Shown in pieces: positions 1-5,079 of a DNA stretch of 6,744 nucleotides. The stretch spans positions 1-6,744 of the forward strand of contig JAPPIY010000146.1 in the NCBI GenBank assembly GCA_026914095.1, given 5' to 3'. Position numbers and translations under genes: made by a program. Numbering within the stretch: the first letter of the stretch is position 1; every line of letters begins with the position of its first letter. Source of the DNA: Oligoflexia bacterium (GTDB lineage Bacteria; Bdellovibrionota; Bdellovibrionia; Bdellovibrionales; UBA1609). The notes under the pieces are model-generated. The model was given only the letters and a program-made list of their open reading frames with translations, made no database searches and was not told the origin of the DNA.

Positions 1-156
1 ACAGGAACAGATGCAGGAAGCCTGAAGAGTAAGAAATCATTTTGGAAAAATTTTTTTACAACAATTCCAACAAATCCAAAAACAAGAAAACCATATAACT
101 CTTGGCAGGAATATCATGACGAGCAGGAGAGAATACGGCGGGAAAACAGCCGTTAA
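1..156 (+). CDS. C-terminal tail of an unidentified protein, cut by the left edge
   Basis: Frame 1 is open from the first base and ends at TAA 154-156, giving 51 residues. The tail is polar and strongly charged. A basic part (SLKSKKSFWKNFF) is followed by a proline/threonine/lysine stretch and an end rich in Glu and Arg (SWQEYHDEQERIRRENSR). No domain, membrane segment or motif is visible, and I do not recognise the family. Support for a real gene comes from the uninterrupted frame, the protein-like composition and the convergent layout: the stop lies 66 bp from the end of the HAD gene on the other strand. The start and most of the protein lie outside the window, so no function can be given. 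Confidence 0.55.
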   Translation, partial: TGTDAGSLKSKKSFWKNFFTTIPTNPKTRKPYNSWQEYHDEQERIRRENSR

Positions 157-157
157 A

Positions 158-187
158 TTTTTAGATTCTAAAAAAGTCTTCTAAAAT
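158..187. terminator. Possible weak bidirectional terminator between convergent genes
   Basis: Between the two convergent stop codons, TTTTAGA (159-165) is complementary to TCTAAAA (180-186). An alternative hairpin pairs 158-164 with 168-174 around a three-base loop. The stems are almost entirely A-T, with T-runs on either side on both strands. The location suits a shared terminator, but stems without G-C pairs are weak and such pairings arise readily by chance in AT-rich DNA. Confidence 0.25.
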
Positions 188-222
188 TATTGGTAAATCA
201 ACTCAATTTGTTTTTTGTTTTG

Positions 223-951
223 TCATTCAAAAGAGTATTTCATATTGAGCGCCAAAGCGGTTTTAGGCGGGCTTTCCTGCCGAGAATGAGCGCTATTCAT
301 CCAAAATAAGTGGATTTGAGGAAGCTGTTGAGCCACTTTATTTAAAATAACAGGCTCATTTTCAAAAAATAAAATTGTATCAAACTTTTTAGAAAAACTT
401 TGTAAGTGATCTGTTTTATAATCAGCATCATTTCTGCTAGAATCTTTTTTCATTATAAGGCAGGATTCCTGTTTTAACGGAAAATTCCACTGTTTTAAAG
501 ATTGGACAGTTCCTTCATACATTGTGTTATAGTTTCTAGCCGTTAAGTAATACACTTGAGCTTTTAACTGTGAGATATATTGAACAAAATTGACACAGTC
601 TTTATAAGGGCGGTCTAAATAAAGGTAATTATTTGAAAAAAAGCCTTTTCTCCAAATTTTATAGACGGCTGTAACAATTTCCTCTTCTAGGTGAAAGCCG
701 TAACGGCTCATAATTTCAGGAATAGACCAGTCGGTTTCTGTCACTTGAATTTCTTTTATTTTTTCTAAATACAGCTTAAATTTTTCACAAAAAGCGGTAT
801 TTTCAAGGCAACTGTCAATTAGAGCCTGTGTTCTGTATTTCATACAAAAGAGGGTGGAATCCATATCAAATACAAAGAGGCTTTTTTCTTGTTTTTGTTT
901 AGCTATTTCTATCACTTCTTTAAAGTTGGCTTGTGAATTTTTTAACAACAT
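223..951 (-). CDS. HAD-superfamily phosphatase-like protein
   Basis: This is a 242-residue soluble protein without a signal peptide, so probably cytoplasmic. The N-terminal FVFDMDSTLF carries the HAD motif I DxDxT: Asp29 would be the nucleophile and Asp31 the acid/base. YYLTARNY holds motif II (Thr137). Lys179 is the likely motif III lysine. FFENEP (Glu197, Asn198, Glu199) sits where motif IV acidic residues bind Mg2+. Residues about 36-115, between motifs I and II, look like a helical cap that would set substrate choice. The fold and motifs are seen; the substrate cannot be told, and phosphatase activity is inferred from the family. Motif IV has Glu-Asn-Glu rather than the commoner Asp-Asp pair, which is tolerated in some HAD families. 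The start is ATG 949-951, with AGAGGT 11 bases upstream on the coding strand. The last 20 or so residues are coded by sequence that resembles the palindromic repeats of this window (see findings). Confidence 0.85.
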   Translation of the reverse strand: MLLKNSQANFKEVIEIAKQKQEKSLFVFDMDSTLFCMKYRTQALIDSCLENTAFCEKFKLYLEKIKEIQVTETDWSIPEIMSRYGFHLEEEIVTAVYKIWRKGFFSNNYLYLDRPYKDCVNFVQYISQLKAQVYYLTARNYNTMYEGTVQSLKQWNFPLKQESCLIMKKDSSRNDADYKTDHLQSFSKKFDTILFFENEPVILNKVAQQLPQIHLFWMNSAHSRQESPPKTALALNMKYSFE

Positions 952-1088
952 AGTTATTTTTTACCTCTGAATCAAAGAAATGTTAAGATAAAATGAGGTT
1001 TTTTTAAAAACTGGACTTGCTTATTAAGGAATCTGAAATTAGATATAAAGTAAGATAGGCTGATCCTGTTTTGAAATTTATTCTGGAG

Positions 1089-1130
1089 ATTCCCGCCCCC
1101 GTTTCCACGAGGACAGGCTTTCGCGGGAAT
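1089..1130. repeat. Palindromic repeat, copy A
   Basis: ATTCCCGC (1089-1096) is perfectly complementary to GCGGGAAT (1123-1130), framing an inner segment GTTTCCACGAGGACAGGC and the start of CTTTCGCGGG. The inner part 1101-1127 recurs in copy B (1149-1175, offset 48) with 25 of 27 bases identical. The outer arms resemble the dispersed ATTCCCGC/GCGGGAAT palindromes found in many AT-rich proteobacterial genomes, here with an extra inner segment. No coding role is apparent. It could be a non-autonomous, REP-like element. Confidence 0.8.
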
Positions 1131-1141
1131 GACTGTGTTTC

Positions 1142-1179
1142 TGTCCCTGTTTCCACAAGGGCAGGCTTTCGCGGGGACA
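1142..1179. repeat. Palindromic repeat, copy B
   Basis: TGTCCC (1142-1147) is complementary to GGGACA (1174-1179), and a G-U pair (T1148/G1173) would extend the stem in RNA. The inner core 1149-1175 matches copy A at 25 of 27 positions. The arms differ from those of copy A (GTCCC instead of TTCCC), yet both arms changed together so that pairing is kept. This compensatory pattern suggests that the folded form matters or that the two are separate insertions of related elements. A further GCGGGAG follows at 1186-1192 and may be the remnant of another arm. Confidence 0.75.
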
Positions 1180-1265
1180 AGTTTTGCGGGAGTTTTGTTT
1201 TTTGGGGAAAGATGGAATAGATAAGAGGGAAAAATTCAAACGAGATCAATAGACAAAGGAGACAC

Positions 1266-2219
1266 ATGTTCTTGTTTGGAAATATGTCATGGAACAAAGA
1301 AGAGTTTTTTGAAAAGGCTCGGGCTTTTTTTGAATTTATTTTAATTCAATTTCCCACCTTTTGGAATTATGCTCTTTTTAATATAGATAAAACTCCCATT
1401 ACAGTGGGAAATCTGCTTTTTGGCATTGTTTTTATTATAGTTGGTTATTTAGGAATCCGATTTTTTGTCTATCAAGTTGATAAACGAATCCTCACTCATT
1501 TTGATATAGATACCCCTCACCGCTATACAATTAAACTGTTTTTATTTTATTTTTTGTTTTCTATTTTATTTCTGATGACTTTGTATTTTGTCAAAGTCCC
1601 CCTCACAGTCTTTACTTTTGTGGGTGGCGCTTTAGCTTTGGGAGTTGGTTTTGGGGCTAAAAATATCATGAACAATTTGCTCTGCGGAGTTGTGATAGTT
1701 ACTGAGCATCCTATCCGTGTGGGGGACTTAATTGAGGTTGATAAGCTTTTAGGAATAGTGGAAAATATTGGTTTTCGCGCAACAACCATTAAATCTTTGG
1801 ATAACACTCATATATTGGTTCCCAACAGCATCATTTTAGAGCATAATATTTTAAATTGGACCTTATCTGACAAGGTCATTCGCTCTACATTAAAAGTGAG
1901 CGTCAGTTATGGCTCTCCTGTTGAAAAAGTGAAAGAGATTCTTTTAAAAACAGCTCATGATCACAAAAGTATTTTAACCTATAATAAAGATCAAAGCCCT
2001 ATTGTCTTTTTTAGTGATTTTGGAGACAGCGGTTTGCATTTTGAATTGTGCTATTGGATAGCCATGACCCGCCCTTTAGACTTAAAAAAAGTGGCCAGTG
2101 AATTGAGGTTTGAAATTAATAGATTGTTTAAAGAAGAGGGGATACAGATTCCTTTTCCTCAAAGAGATATTCATATTAAAGAGCCTATCAAAGTGGATTG
2201 GGGCAATAAACCCACTTAG
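1266..2219 (+). CDS. mscS: MscS-family small-conductance mechanosensitive channel
   Basis: This 317-residue inner-membrane channel would open under membrane tension and release solutes on osmotic downshift. Hydrophobic helices lie at about 47-69, 87-110 and 112-146. The third contains the pore-lining glycine/alanine-rich run GGALALGVGFGAKNIMNN and continues into GVVIVTEHPIRVGDLIEV, the strongest MscS signature. Residues about 150-200 are the beta domain (LLGIVENIGFRATTIKSLDN, then HILVPNSIILEHNILNW). Residues 205-300 form the cytoplasmic alpha/beta domain. The length is slightly above E. coli MscS (286 residues), and the three-helix layout matches the short MscS type rather than the large MscK/MscM types. 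The start is ATG 1266, with AAGGAG at 1256-1261, a rather short four-base spacing. A second ATG at 1284 would lie 22 bases from that site and is less likely. The gene stands alone, flanked by repeat-bearing gaps. The family is certain; the gating properties are unknown. Confidence 0.93.
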   Translation: MFLFGNMSWNKEEFFEKARAFFEFILIQFPTFWNYALFNIDKTPITVGNLLFGIVFIIVGYLGIRFFVYQVDKRILTHFDIDTPHRYTIKLFLFYFLFSILFLMTLYFVKVPLTVFTFVGGALALGVGFGAKNIMNNLLCGVVIVTEHPIRVGDLIEVDKLLGIVENIGFRATTIKSLDNTHILVPNSIILEHNILNWTLSDKVIRSTLKVSVSYGSPVEKVKEILLKTAHDHKSILTYNKDQSPIVFFSDFGDSGLHFELCYWIAMTRPLDLKKVASELRFEINRLFKEEGIQIPFPQRDIHIKEPIKVDWGNKPT

Positions 2220-2272
2220 CTGGTTTGGCGCTGAGCAAGTTTGTTTTGTTGTTTAAATTTGTGATTTTTACT

Positions 2273-2408
2273 CAAAGGCCTGCAAATAAACTTGCAACAA
2301 AACGAGTTCGGCCCTCTTTGCGTGAGGGCAGGCTTTAGCTACAATGTGATCAAAGGTTGCTTTGTGGTCAAACGGTAGGGCTATTGCAAGTTTATTTGCA
2401 GGCTTTTG
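2273..2408. repeat. Long inverted repeat, hairpin or MITE-like element
   Basis: The 20 bases at 2278-2297 (GCCTGCAAATAAACTTGCAA) are the exact reverse complement of 2384-2403. The arms can be extended to 2273 and 2408 with a single G-T mismatch, which would be a G-U pair in RNA, making a 25-bp stem. The 86-base interior holds a second stem, GCCCTC 2311-2316 with GAGGGC 2324-2329, and a third imperfect one at about 2346-2370 (TGATCAAA with TTTGTGGTCA). The whole could thus fold as a branched structure. A T-run follows the right arm (2404-2407). No target-site duplication is obvious. It may be a decayed or non-autonomous insertion, a structured RNA, or the terminator of mscS; the sequence does not decide between these. 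Confidence 0.8.
2311..2340. repeat. Palindromic repeat, degenerate copy C
   Basis: The 12 bases AGGGCAGGCTTT (2325-2336) match copy B (1158-1169) exactly. The flanking CCCT and TTT are also shared in the same spacing, so this is a diverged third copy of the inner part of the palindromic repeat. It lies in the loop of the long inverted repeat and forms its own stem (2311-2316 with 2324-2329). Confidence 0.6.
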
Positions 2409-2428
2409 ATGCTTTTAAGCGGCTTTTT

Positions 2429-2458
2429 TTGCAAAGATTATCTCCTTAAAACCATAAT
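2429..2458 (+). promoter_or_regulatory. Candidate promoter for pyrF-rlmB
   Basis: TTGCAA (2429-2434, four of six matches to the sigma-70 -35 box) and CATAAT (2453-2458, five of six to the -10 box) are separated by 18 bases. Transcription would begin near 2465, giving a leader of roughly 150 bases that contains the palindrome at 2552-2580. In AT-rich DNA such matches are common, so this is only a candidate. Confidence 0.25.
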
Positions 2459-2551
2459 TTATAAATAATTTCAGTAGGTTATTTTTCAGCGTCAATTAGA
2501 TAAAAGAGATTCCTCTGTTTCTACCGCTAGTTTGAAATTTTTGTTTTTCAG

Positions 2552-2580
2552 CTGGATTTCCGCTTGCGCGGACATGACAG
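2552..2580. repeat. Small GC-rich palindrome (CTGGAT...ATGACAG type)
   Basis: TCCGC (2559-2563) and GCGGA (2568-2572) are complementary around the loop TTGC, and the outer CTG (2552-2554) pairs with CAG (2578-2580). The layout is that of the common dispersed palindrome with CTGGATTCCCGC on one side and GCGGGAATGACAG on the other, here slightly degenerate. It lies 31 bases before pyrF and would sit in its mRNA leader if transcription starts upstream. Confidence 0.6.
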
Positions 2581-2611
2581 ATGAAGTAGAAGTTCAAACA
2601 AGGTTGAGAAT

Positions 2612-3292
2612 ATGAAAAAATTGCCGATATTTTCAGCGCTTGATTTGGAAACTAAGGATCAGGCTTTATCTCTTGTTCAAAGCACACAAAACTATGTTCA
2701 GGCTTATAAAATTGGACCCAGACTGTTCTTGAGCTATGGAAAAAAATTGATAGCGGATATAAAACAGCTGGCGCCTAGCGCTCAGATTTTTTTAGACTTT
2801 AAATTTTATGATATCCCATCATCCACTGTAGAGGCTGTTCGCTCAGCTTTTCAAGCGGGAGCTGACTTTGTAACGGTTCATGCCGGTGTAGGGCAGGAGA
2901 CTCTTAATTTGCTTTATCAGTTGGAATGCGAGCTTTCTCAAGAGCGCTTTTTTAAAATACTTTTTGTGACAGTTTTATCTAGCGCTTCTCCTAGCTCTGA
3001 AACGGAAAAAGTGGTTTTTAATTTAGCTGATTCTGTTTATAAAACAGGTTTAAAAGGTCTTGTCTGCTCTCCATGGGAGGCTAAAGCTTTGAGGGATAAA
3101 TATCCTGATGTTTTTTTGGTCACTCCCGGCATTCGTTGCGAAGGGGATAGCAAGGGGGATCAAAAAAGAGTTATGACACCTTTAAAAGCCTTGCAAGCTG
3201 GCAGTTCCGCCTTAGTTATGGGGCGGAGTTTAATCACTCATCCTAATCTTGAAGATTTTTTAAGAAAACTCTCACAGCTTTTAGAAAAATAA
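2612..3292 (+). CDS. pyrF: Orotidine 5'-phosphate decarboxylase
   Basis: This cytoplasmic enzyme removes CO2 from orotidine 5'-monophosphate to give UMP, the last step of pyrimidine synthesis. The 226-residue protein is a TIM barrel with the expected residues: Asp11 (SALDLE), Lys33 (AYKIG) and the catalytic DxKxxD in LDFKFYDIP (Asp62, Lys64, Asp67). It also has the loop residues of VTPGIR (170-175), GDQKR (182-186) and the phosphate-binding VMGRSLI (202-208, Gly204-Arg205). The length is at the short end of the usual bacterial range. TPGIR is followed by Cys176, where many homologues have proline; this is not in the catalytic set. The start is ATG 2612, with a weak AAGG at 2600-2603 eight bases upstream. 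The stop lies one base before the rlmB start, so the two genes are probably co-transcribed. Confidence 0.96.
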   Translation: MKKLPIFSALDLETKDQALSLVQSTQNYVQAYKIGPRLFLSYGKKLIADIKQLAPSAQIFLDFKFYDIPSSTVEAVRSAFQAGADFVTVHAGVGQETLNLLYQLECELSQERFFKILFVTVLSSASPSSETEKVVFNLADSVYKTGLKGLVCSPWEAKALRDKYPDVFLVTPGIRCEGDSKGDQKRVMTPLKALQAGSSALVMGRSLITHPNLEDFLRKLSQLLEK

Positions 3293-3293
3293 T

Positions 3294-4028
3294 ATGTCTG
3301 TTCGTCAAGTGATTGGGATTCATTCCTGTAAAGAGGCTTTAAAAGTCAGAACCTCTCAAGAATTAAAGAAAATGTATGTGAAACAAAACTGGGATCAAAA
3401 CCCCTATTTAAAGGCTTTGGTTGATTTAGCGCGGGCCAAAAACTTACAGCCGGAAACAGTGTCTATTAAAAGATTAAACCGTTTGATCGATCCTAAGGGG
3501 GAAATACATCAAGGGGTTTATTTGGAGCTGGAGCATTCTTTTGAATTTGATAAAATTTCTTTTTCTGAAGGGGCGACAATTTTGGTTTTAGACAGAGCGC
3601 AGGATCCTAAAAATTTTGGGGCTATTATCAGAACGGCATGGCTTATGGGGGTTGAAGGTATTTTTATTTCTGCTAGAAACAGTGTGGGCTTGACTCCTTC
3701 TGTTGTTAAAGCAGCCAGCGGAGGCCTTGAGCATGTTCCTATTTTTATAAAAGACAATTTGCGTCAATGTTTAGAGGAGCTAAAAAAAAGGCAATTTTGG
3801 ATTTACGCTTTAGATTCTCATTCTTCTAAAACAATTTGGGCTGAAAACTTAAAAGGGCCTAAAGTTTTTTTGTTAGGAGGAGAGGGCGCAGGCCTTCGGA
3901 AAAGCTTAAAGAGTCTTTGTGATGAAGCTTTGTCTATTCCTCAGACAGAAAAAAACGCCAGCTATAATGTGTCAGTTGCTACAGCTATTGTTTTGTCAGA
4001 GGCTTTGAGACAGAATCAACTTCGGTAG
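3294..4028 (+). CDS. rlmB: SpoU/TrmH-family rRNA 2'-O-methyltransferase, RlmB-like
   Basis: The family transfers a methyl group from S-adenosylmethionine to a ribose 2'-OH; RlmB acts on G2251 of 23S rRNA. The 244-residue protein has an N-terminal L30e-like RNA-binding domain (about 5-80, ending IHQGVYLELE) and a C-terminal knotted SPOUT domain. Motif 1 is DRAQDPKNFGAIIRTA (100-115, with Asn107 and the catalytic Arg113). ASGGLEHVPI (141-150) follows. Motif 2 is LLGGEGAGL (193-201, Glu197). Motif 3 is NASYNVSVATAI (221-232, Asn225). Motif 3 has Tyr224 where the common form is SLNVS. The length matches RlmB (E. coli about 243). The target is inferred, since TrmH-type relatives modify tRNA or other rRNA sites. 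ATG 3294 follows the pyrF stop by one base with no strong Shine-Dalgarno site, so translation probably depends on coupling to pyrF. Confidence 0.9.
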   Translation: MSVRQVIGIHSCKEALKVRTSQELKKMYVKQNWDQNPYLKALVDLARAKNLQPETVSIKRLNRLIDPKGEIHQGVYLELEHSFEFDKISFSEGATILVLDRAQDPKNFGAIIRTAWLMGVEGIFISARNSVGLTPSVVKAASGGLEHVPIFIKDNLRQCLEELKKRQFWIYALDSHSSKTIWAENLKGPKVFLLGGEGAGLRKSLKSLCDEALSIPQTEKNASYNVSVATAIVLSEALRQNQLR

Positions 4029-4123
4029 TCTTTTCAGTTCTCAAGTTTGTTTAAGGAATGATTTAGAATTGATACAGTGTCTTAATTTCTTGATTTTAGA
4101 TTAAAAACAGAGGACAATGCTCA

Positions 4124-4152
4124 TAAGCTCTTTATTTAGGGCTTAGTTTTAT
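4124..4152 (+). terminator. Likely rho-independent terminator after rlmB
   Basis: TAAGCTC (4124-4130) pairs with GGGCTTA (4139-4145) as a seven-pair stem with one G-U, around an eight-base loop, and is followed by GTTTTATTGTT. It lies about 95 bases after the rlmB stop and 45 before the pilD ribosome-binding site. It would separate the pyrF-rlmB unit from the pilus genes. The stem is short and the T-run is interrupted. Confidence 0.4.
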
Positions 4153-4186
4153 TGTTAATAGAAAAATGAAAACACTTGTTTTACTT

Positions 4187-4191
4187 AGGAG
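4187..4191 (+). promoter_or_regulatory. Ribosome-binding site of pilD
   Basis: AGGAG lies five bases before ATG 4197 and fixes the pilD start. No in-frame alternative start upstream is as well placed. Confidence 0.7.
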
Positions 4192-4196
4192 TTTAA

Positions 4197-5012
4197 ATGT
4201 TTGAAAAAATCATACTGCTTCCCTCATGGTTTATGGCTCTTGTTTTTTTTATCTATGGCTCTTTTTTTGGAAGCTTTGCCAATGTGGTGATTTTTAGACT
4301 CCAGCAGGACCCCCCTGTCAGCCTTTTTAAGAAAAGCTACTGTCCTCACTGTCAGCGCGCTATTCCTGTTTATTTAAATATTCCTATCTTATCTTGGTTT
4401 ATCTTGCGAGGGGCTTGCGCGAACTGCTCAAAGCCTTTTTCTTTTAGGTATTCTGCGGTGGAAACTTTAATGTCTTTTCTTTTTGCTGGATTATTTTTAG
4501 TGATTGGCTGGAAATGGTTTCTTTTGGAAGCCCTTGTTTTTGCTGTGGGATTGGTTTCAGCCAGTTTTATTGACTGGGATCAGATGATCATACCAGATTC
4601 CTTAAGTTTATCTGGAATTGGCGTTGGCTTGCTGGGAGCTTTTTTAAACCCTGAAAGGTCTTTTTTATCTTCTTTCTTAGGGGCTCTAATTGGAGGGGGC
4701 GGCTTGTTGTTAATTGCTTATTTGTATTATCTATTGAAAAAAAAACAAGGCCTGGGGGGCGGAGATATTAAAATGCTGGCTTGGATAGGGGCGGTTTTAG
4801 GATGGCAGTCTCTATTTTTTGTTCTGCTGATCGCTTGCCTGTTGGGAACTGTGTTTGGCTTGACAATTATGTTGCAAAGCAATAAAAAATTGATGCAAAC
4901 TGCTTTTCCCTTTGGCCCTTGCTTAGCTTTAAGCGCCTTGATTTATATTTTTTTAAGGGAGTCCCACTCCCCTTTTTTGAGCTTATTTAGAATTGATTTG
5001 TCTGTTTTTTAA
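4197..5012 (+). CDS. pilD: Type IV prepilin peptidase / N-methyltransferase PilD
   Basis: This is a 271-residue polytopic inner-membrane aspartic protease. It cuts the leader from prepilins after the conserved glycine and methylates the new N-terminus. An N-terminal membrane segment runs through GSFFGSFANVVIFRL (21-35). It leads to a cytoplasmic loop with the zinc-type cysteine pairs C49-PH-C52 and C74-AN-C77 in YCPHCQRAIP and GACANCSKPF; these mark a bifunctional PilD rather than a short archaeal-type enzyme. The catalytic aspartates are Asp126 (SFIDWDQMIIPD) and Asp190 in the GxGD-type motif GLGGGDIKMLAWIGA (185-199). Hydrophobic helices follow at about 156-180, 200-226 and 237-254. The length agrees with the family (about 260-290). 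The pilM coding region begins 67 bases downstream. The same enzyme may also process type II secretion pseudopilins if the organism has them. Confidence 0.95.
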   Translation: MFEKIILLPSWFMALVFFIYGSFFGSFANVVIFRLQQDPPVSLFKKSYCPHCQRAIPVYLNIPILSWFILRGACANCSKPFSFRYSAVETLMSFLFAGLFLVIGWKWFLLEALVFAVGLVSASFIDWDQMIIPDSLSLSGIGVGLLGAFLNPERSFLSSFLGALIGGGGLLLIAYLYYLLKKKQGLGGGDIKMLAWIGAVLGWQSLFFVLLIACLLGTVFGLTIMLQSNKKLMQTAFPFGPCLALSALIYIFLRESHSPFLSLFRIDLSVF

Positions 5013-5026
5013 AAAATCTATTCAAA

Positions 5027-5056
5027 TTGACAAAGTTATTGTATTATATGTTTAAT
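5027..5056 (+). promoter_or_regulatory. Sigma-70-like promoter for the pilM operon
   Basis: A perfect TTGACA (5027-5032) is followed after 18 bases by TTTAAT (5051-5056, five of six matches to TATAAT). Initiation would fall near 5062-5064, some 17 bases before the revised pilM start, leaving AGGA (5071-5074) as the ribosome-binding site. pilM and pilN could therefore be transcribed apart from pilD. No operator-like repeat is seen beside it. Confidence 0.5.
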
Positions 5057-5079
5057 TGGAGGAGGTTTTTAGGACAGCT

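Larger units (their letters stand above)
952..1265. other. Divergent intergenic region with tandem palindromic repeats
   Basis: This 314-bp gap separates the start of the HAD gene from the start of mscS and should hold promoters for both. I see no convincing promoter hexamers for either gene. Its middle (about 1089-1179) is two tandem palindromic repeat copies, much more GC-rich than the rest. A reading frame on the - strand across this gap (1004-1297) merely translates the repeats and has no protein features. Confidence 0.7.
2220..2611. other. Repeat-rich intergenic region between mscS and pyrF
   Basis: No coding sequence is visible in these 392 bases. The left third holds the long inverted repeat at 2273-2408 and a degenerate copy of the palindromic repeat inside its loop. 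The middle (about 2410-2550) is AT-rich, with one candidate promoter. A small GC-rich palindrome lies at 2552-2580, 31 bases before the pyrF start. TTTTGTTG at 2244-2251 could also pair with CAACAAAA at 2295-2302, giving a structure that competes with the long stem. Confidence 0.7.

Noticed and set aside
1089..1179. CRISPR array from the two tandem repeats
   Set aside because: There are only two copies, the space between them is not a unique spacer of typical length, the repeats have long inverted arms, and no cas gene is nearby.
1195..1223. Possible mscS promoter TTGTTT, 17 bases, TAGATA
   Set aside because: Each hexamer matches only three of six consensus positions, which is no better than chance in AT-rich DNA.
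1004..1297. A 97-codon reading frame on the - strand in the divergent gap
   Set aside because: It mostly translates the palindromic repeats (repeated RKPxLVETG) and overlaps the mscS start. The frame exists because the two copies are 48 bases apart, a multiple of three.
2404..2436. GATGCTTTTAAGCGGC plus a run of T as a terminator
   Set aside because: The only stems that can be drawn are four base pairs with loops of one or two bases, which are sterically unlikely.
3518..3757. Reading frames on the - strand inside rlmB, mscS, pilM and pilN
   Set aside because: They are antisense shadows of well-supported genes and have no recognisable motif.
4069..4105. Possible pilD promoter starting TTGATA
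   Set aside because: The -35-like hexamer is fair, but no acceptable -10 box lies 16-18 bases downstream, and the terminator-like hairpin would stand between it and pilD.
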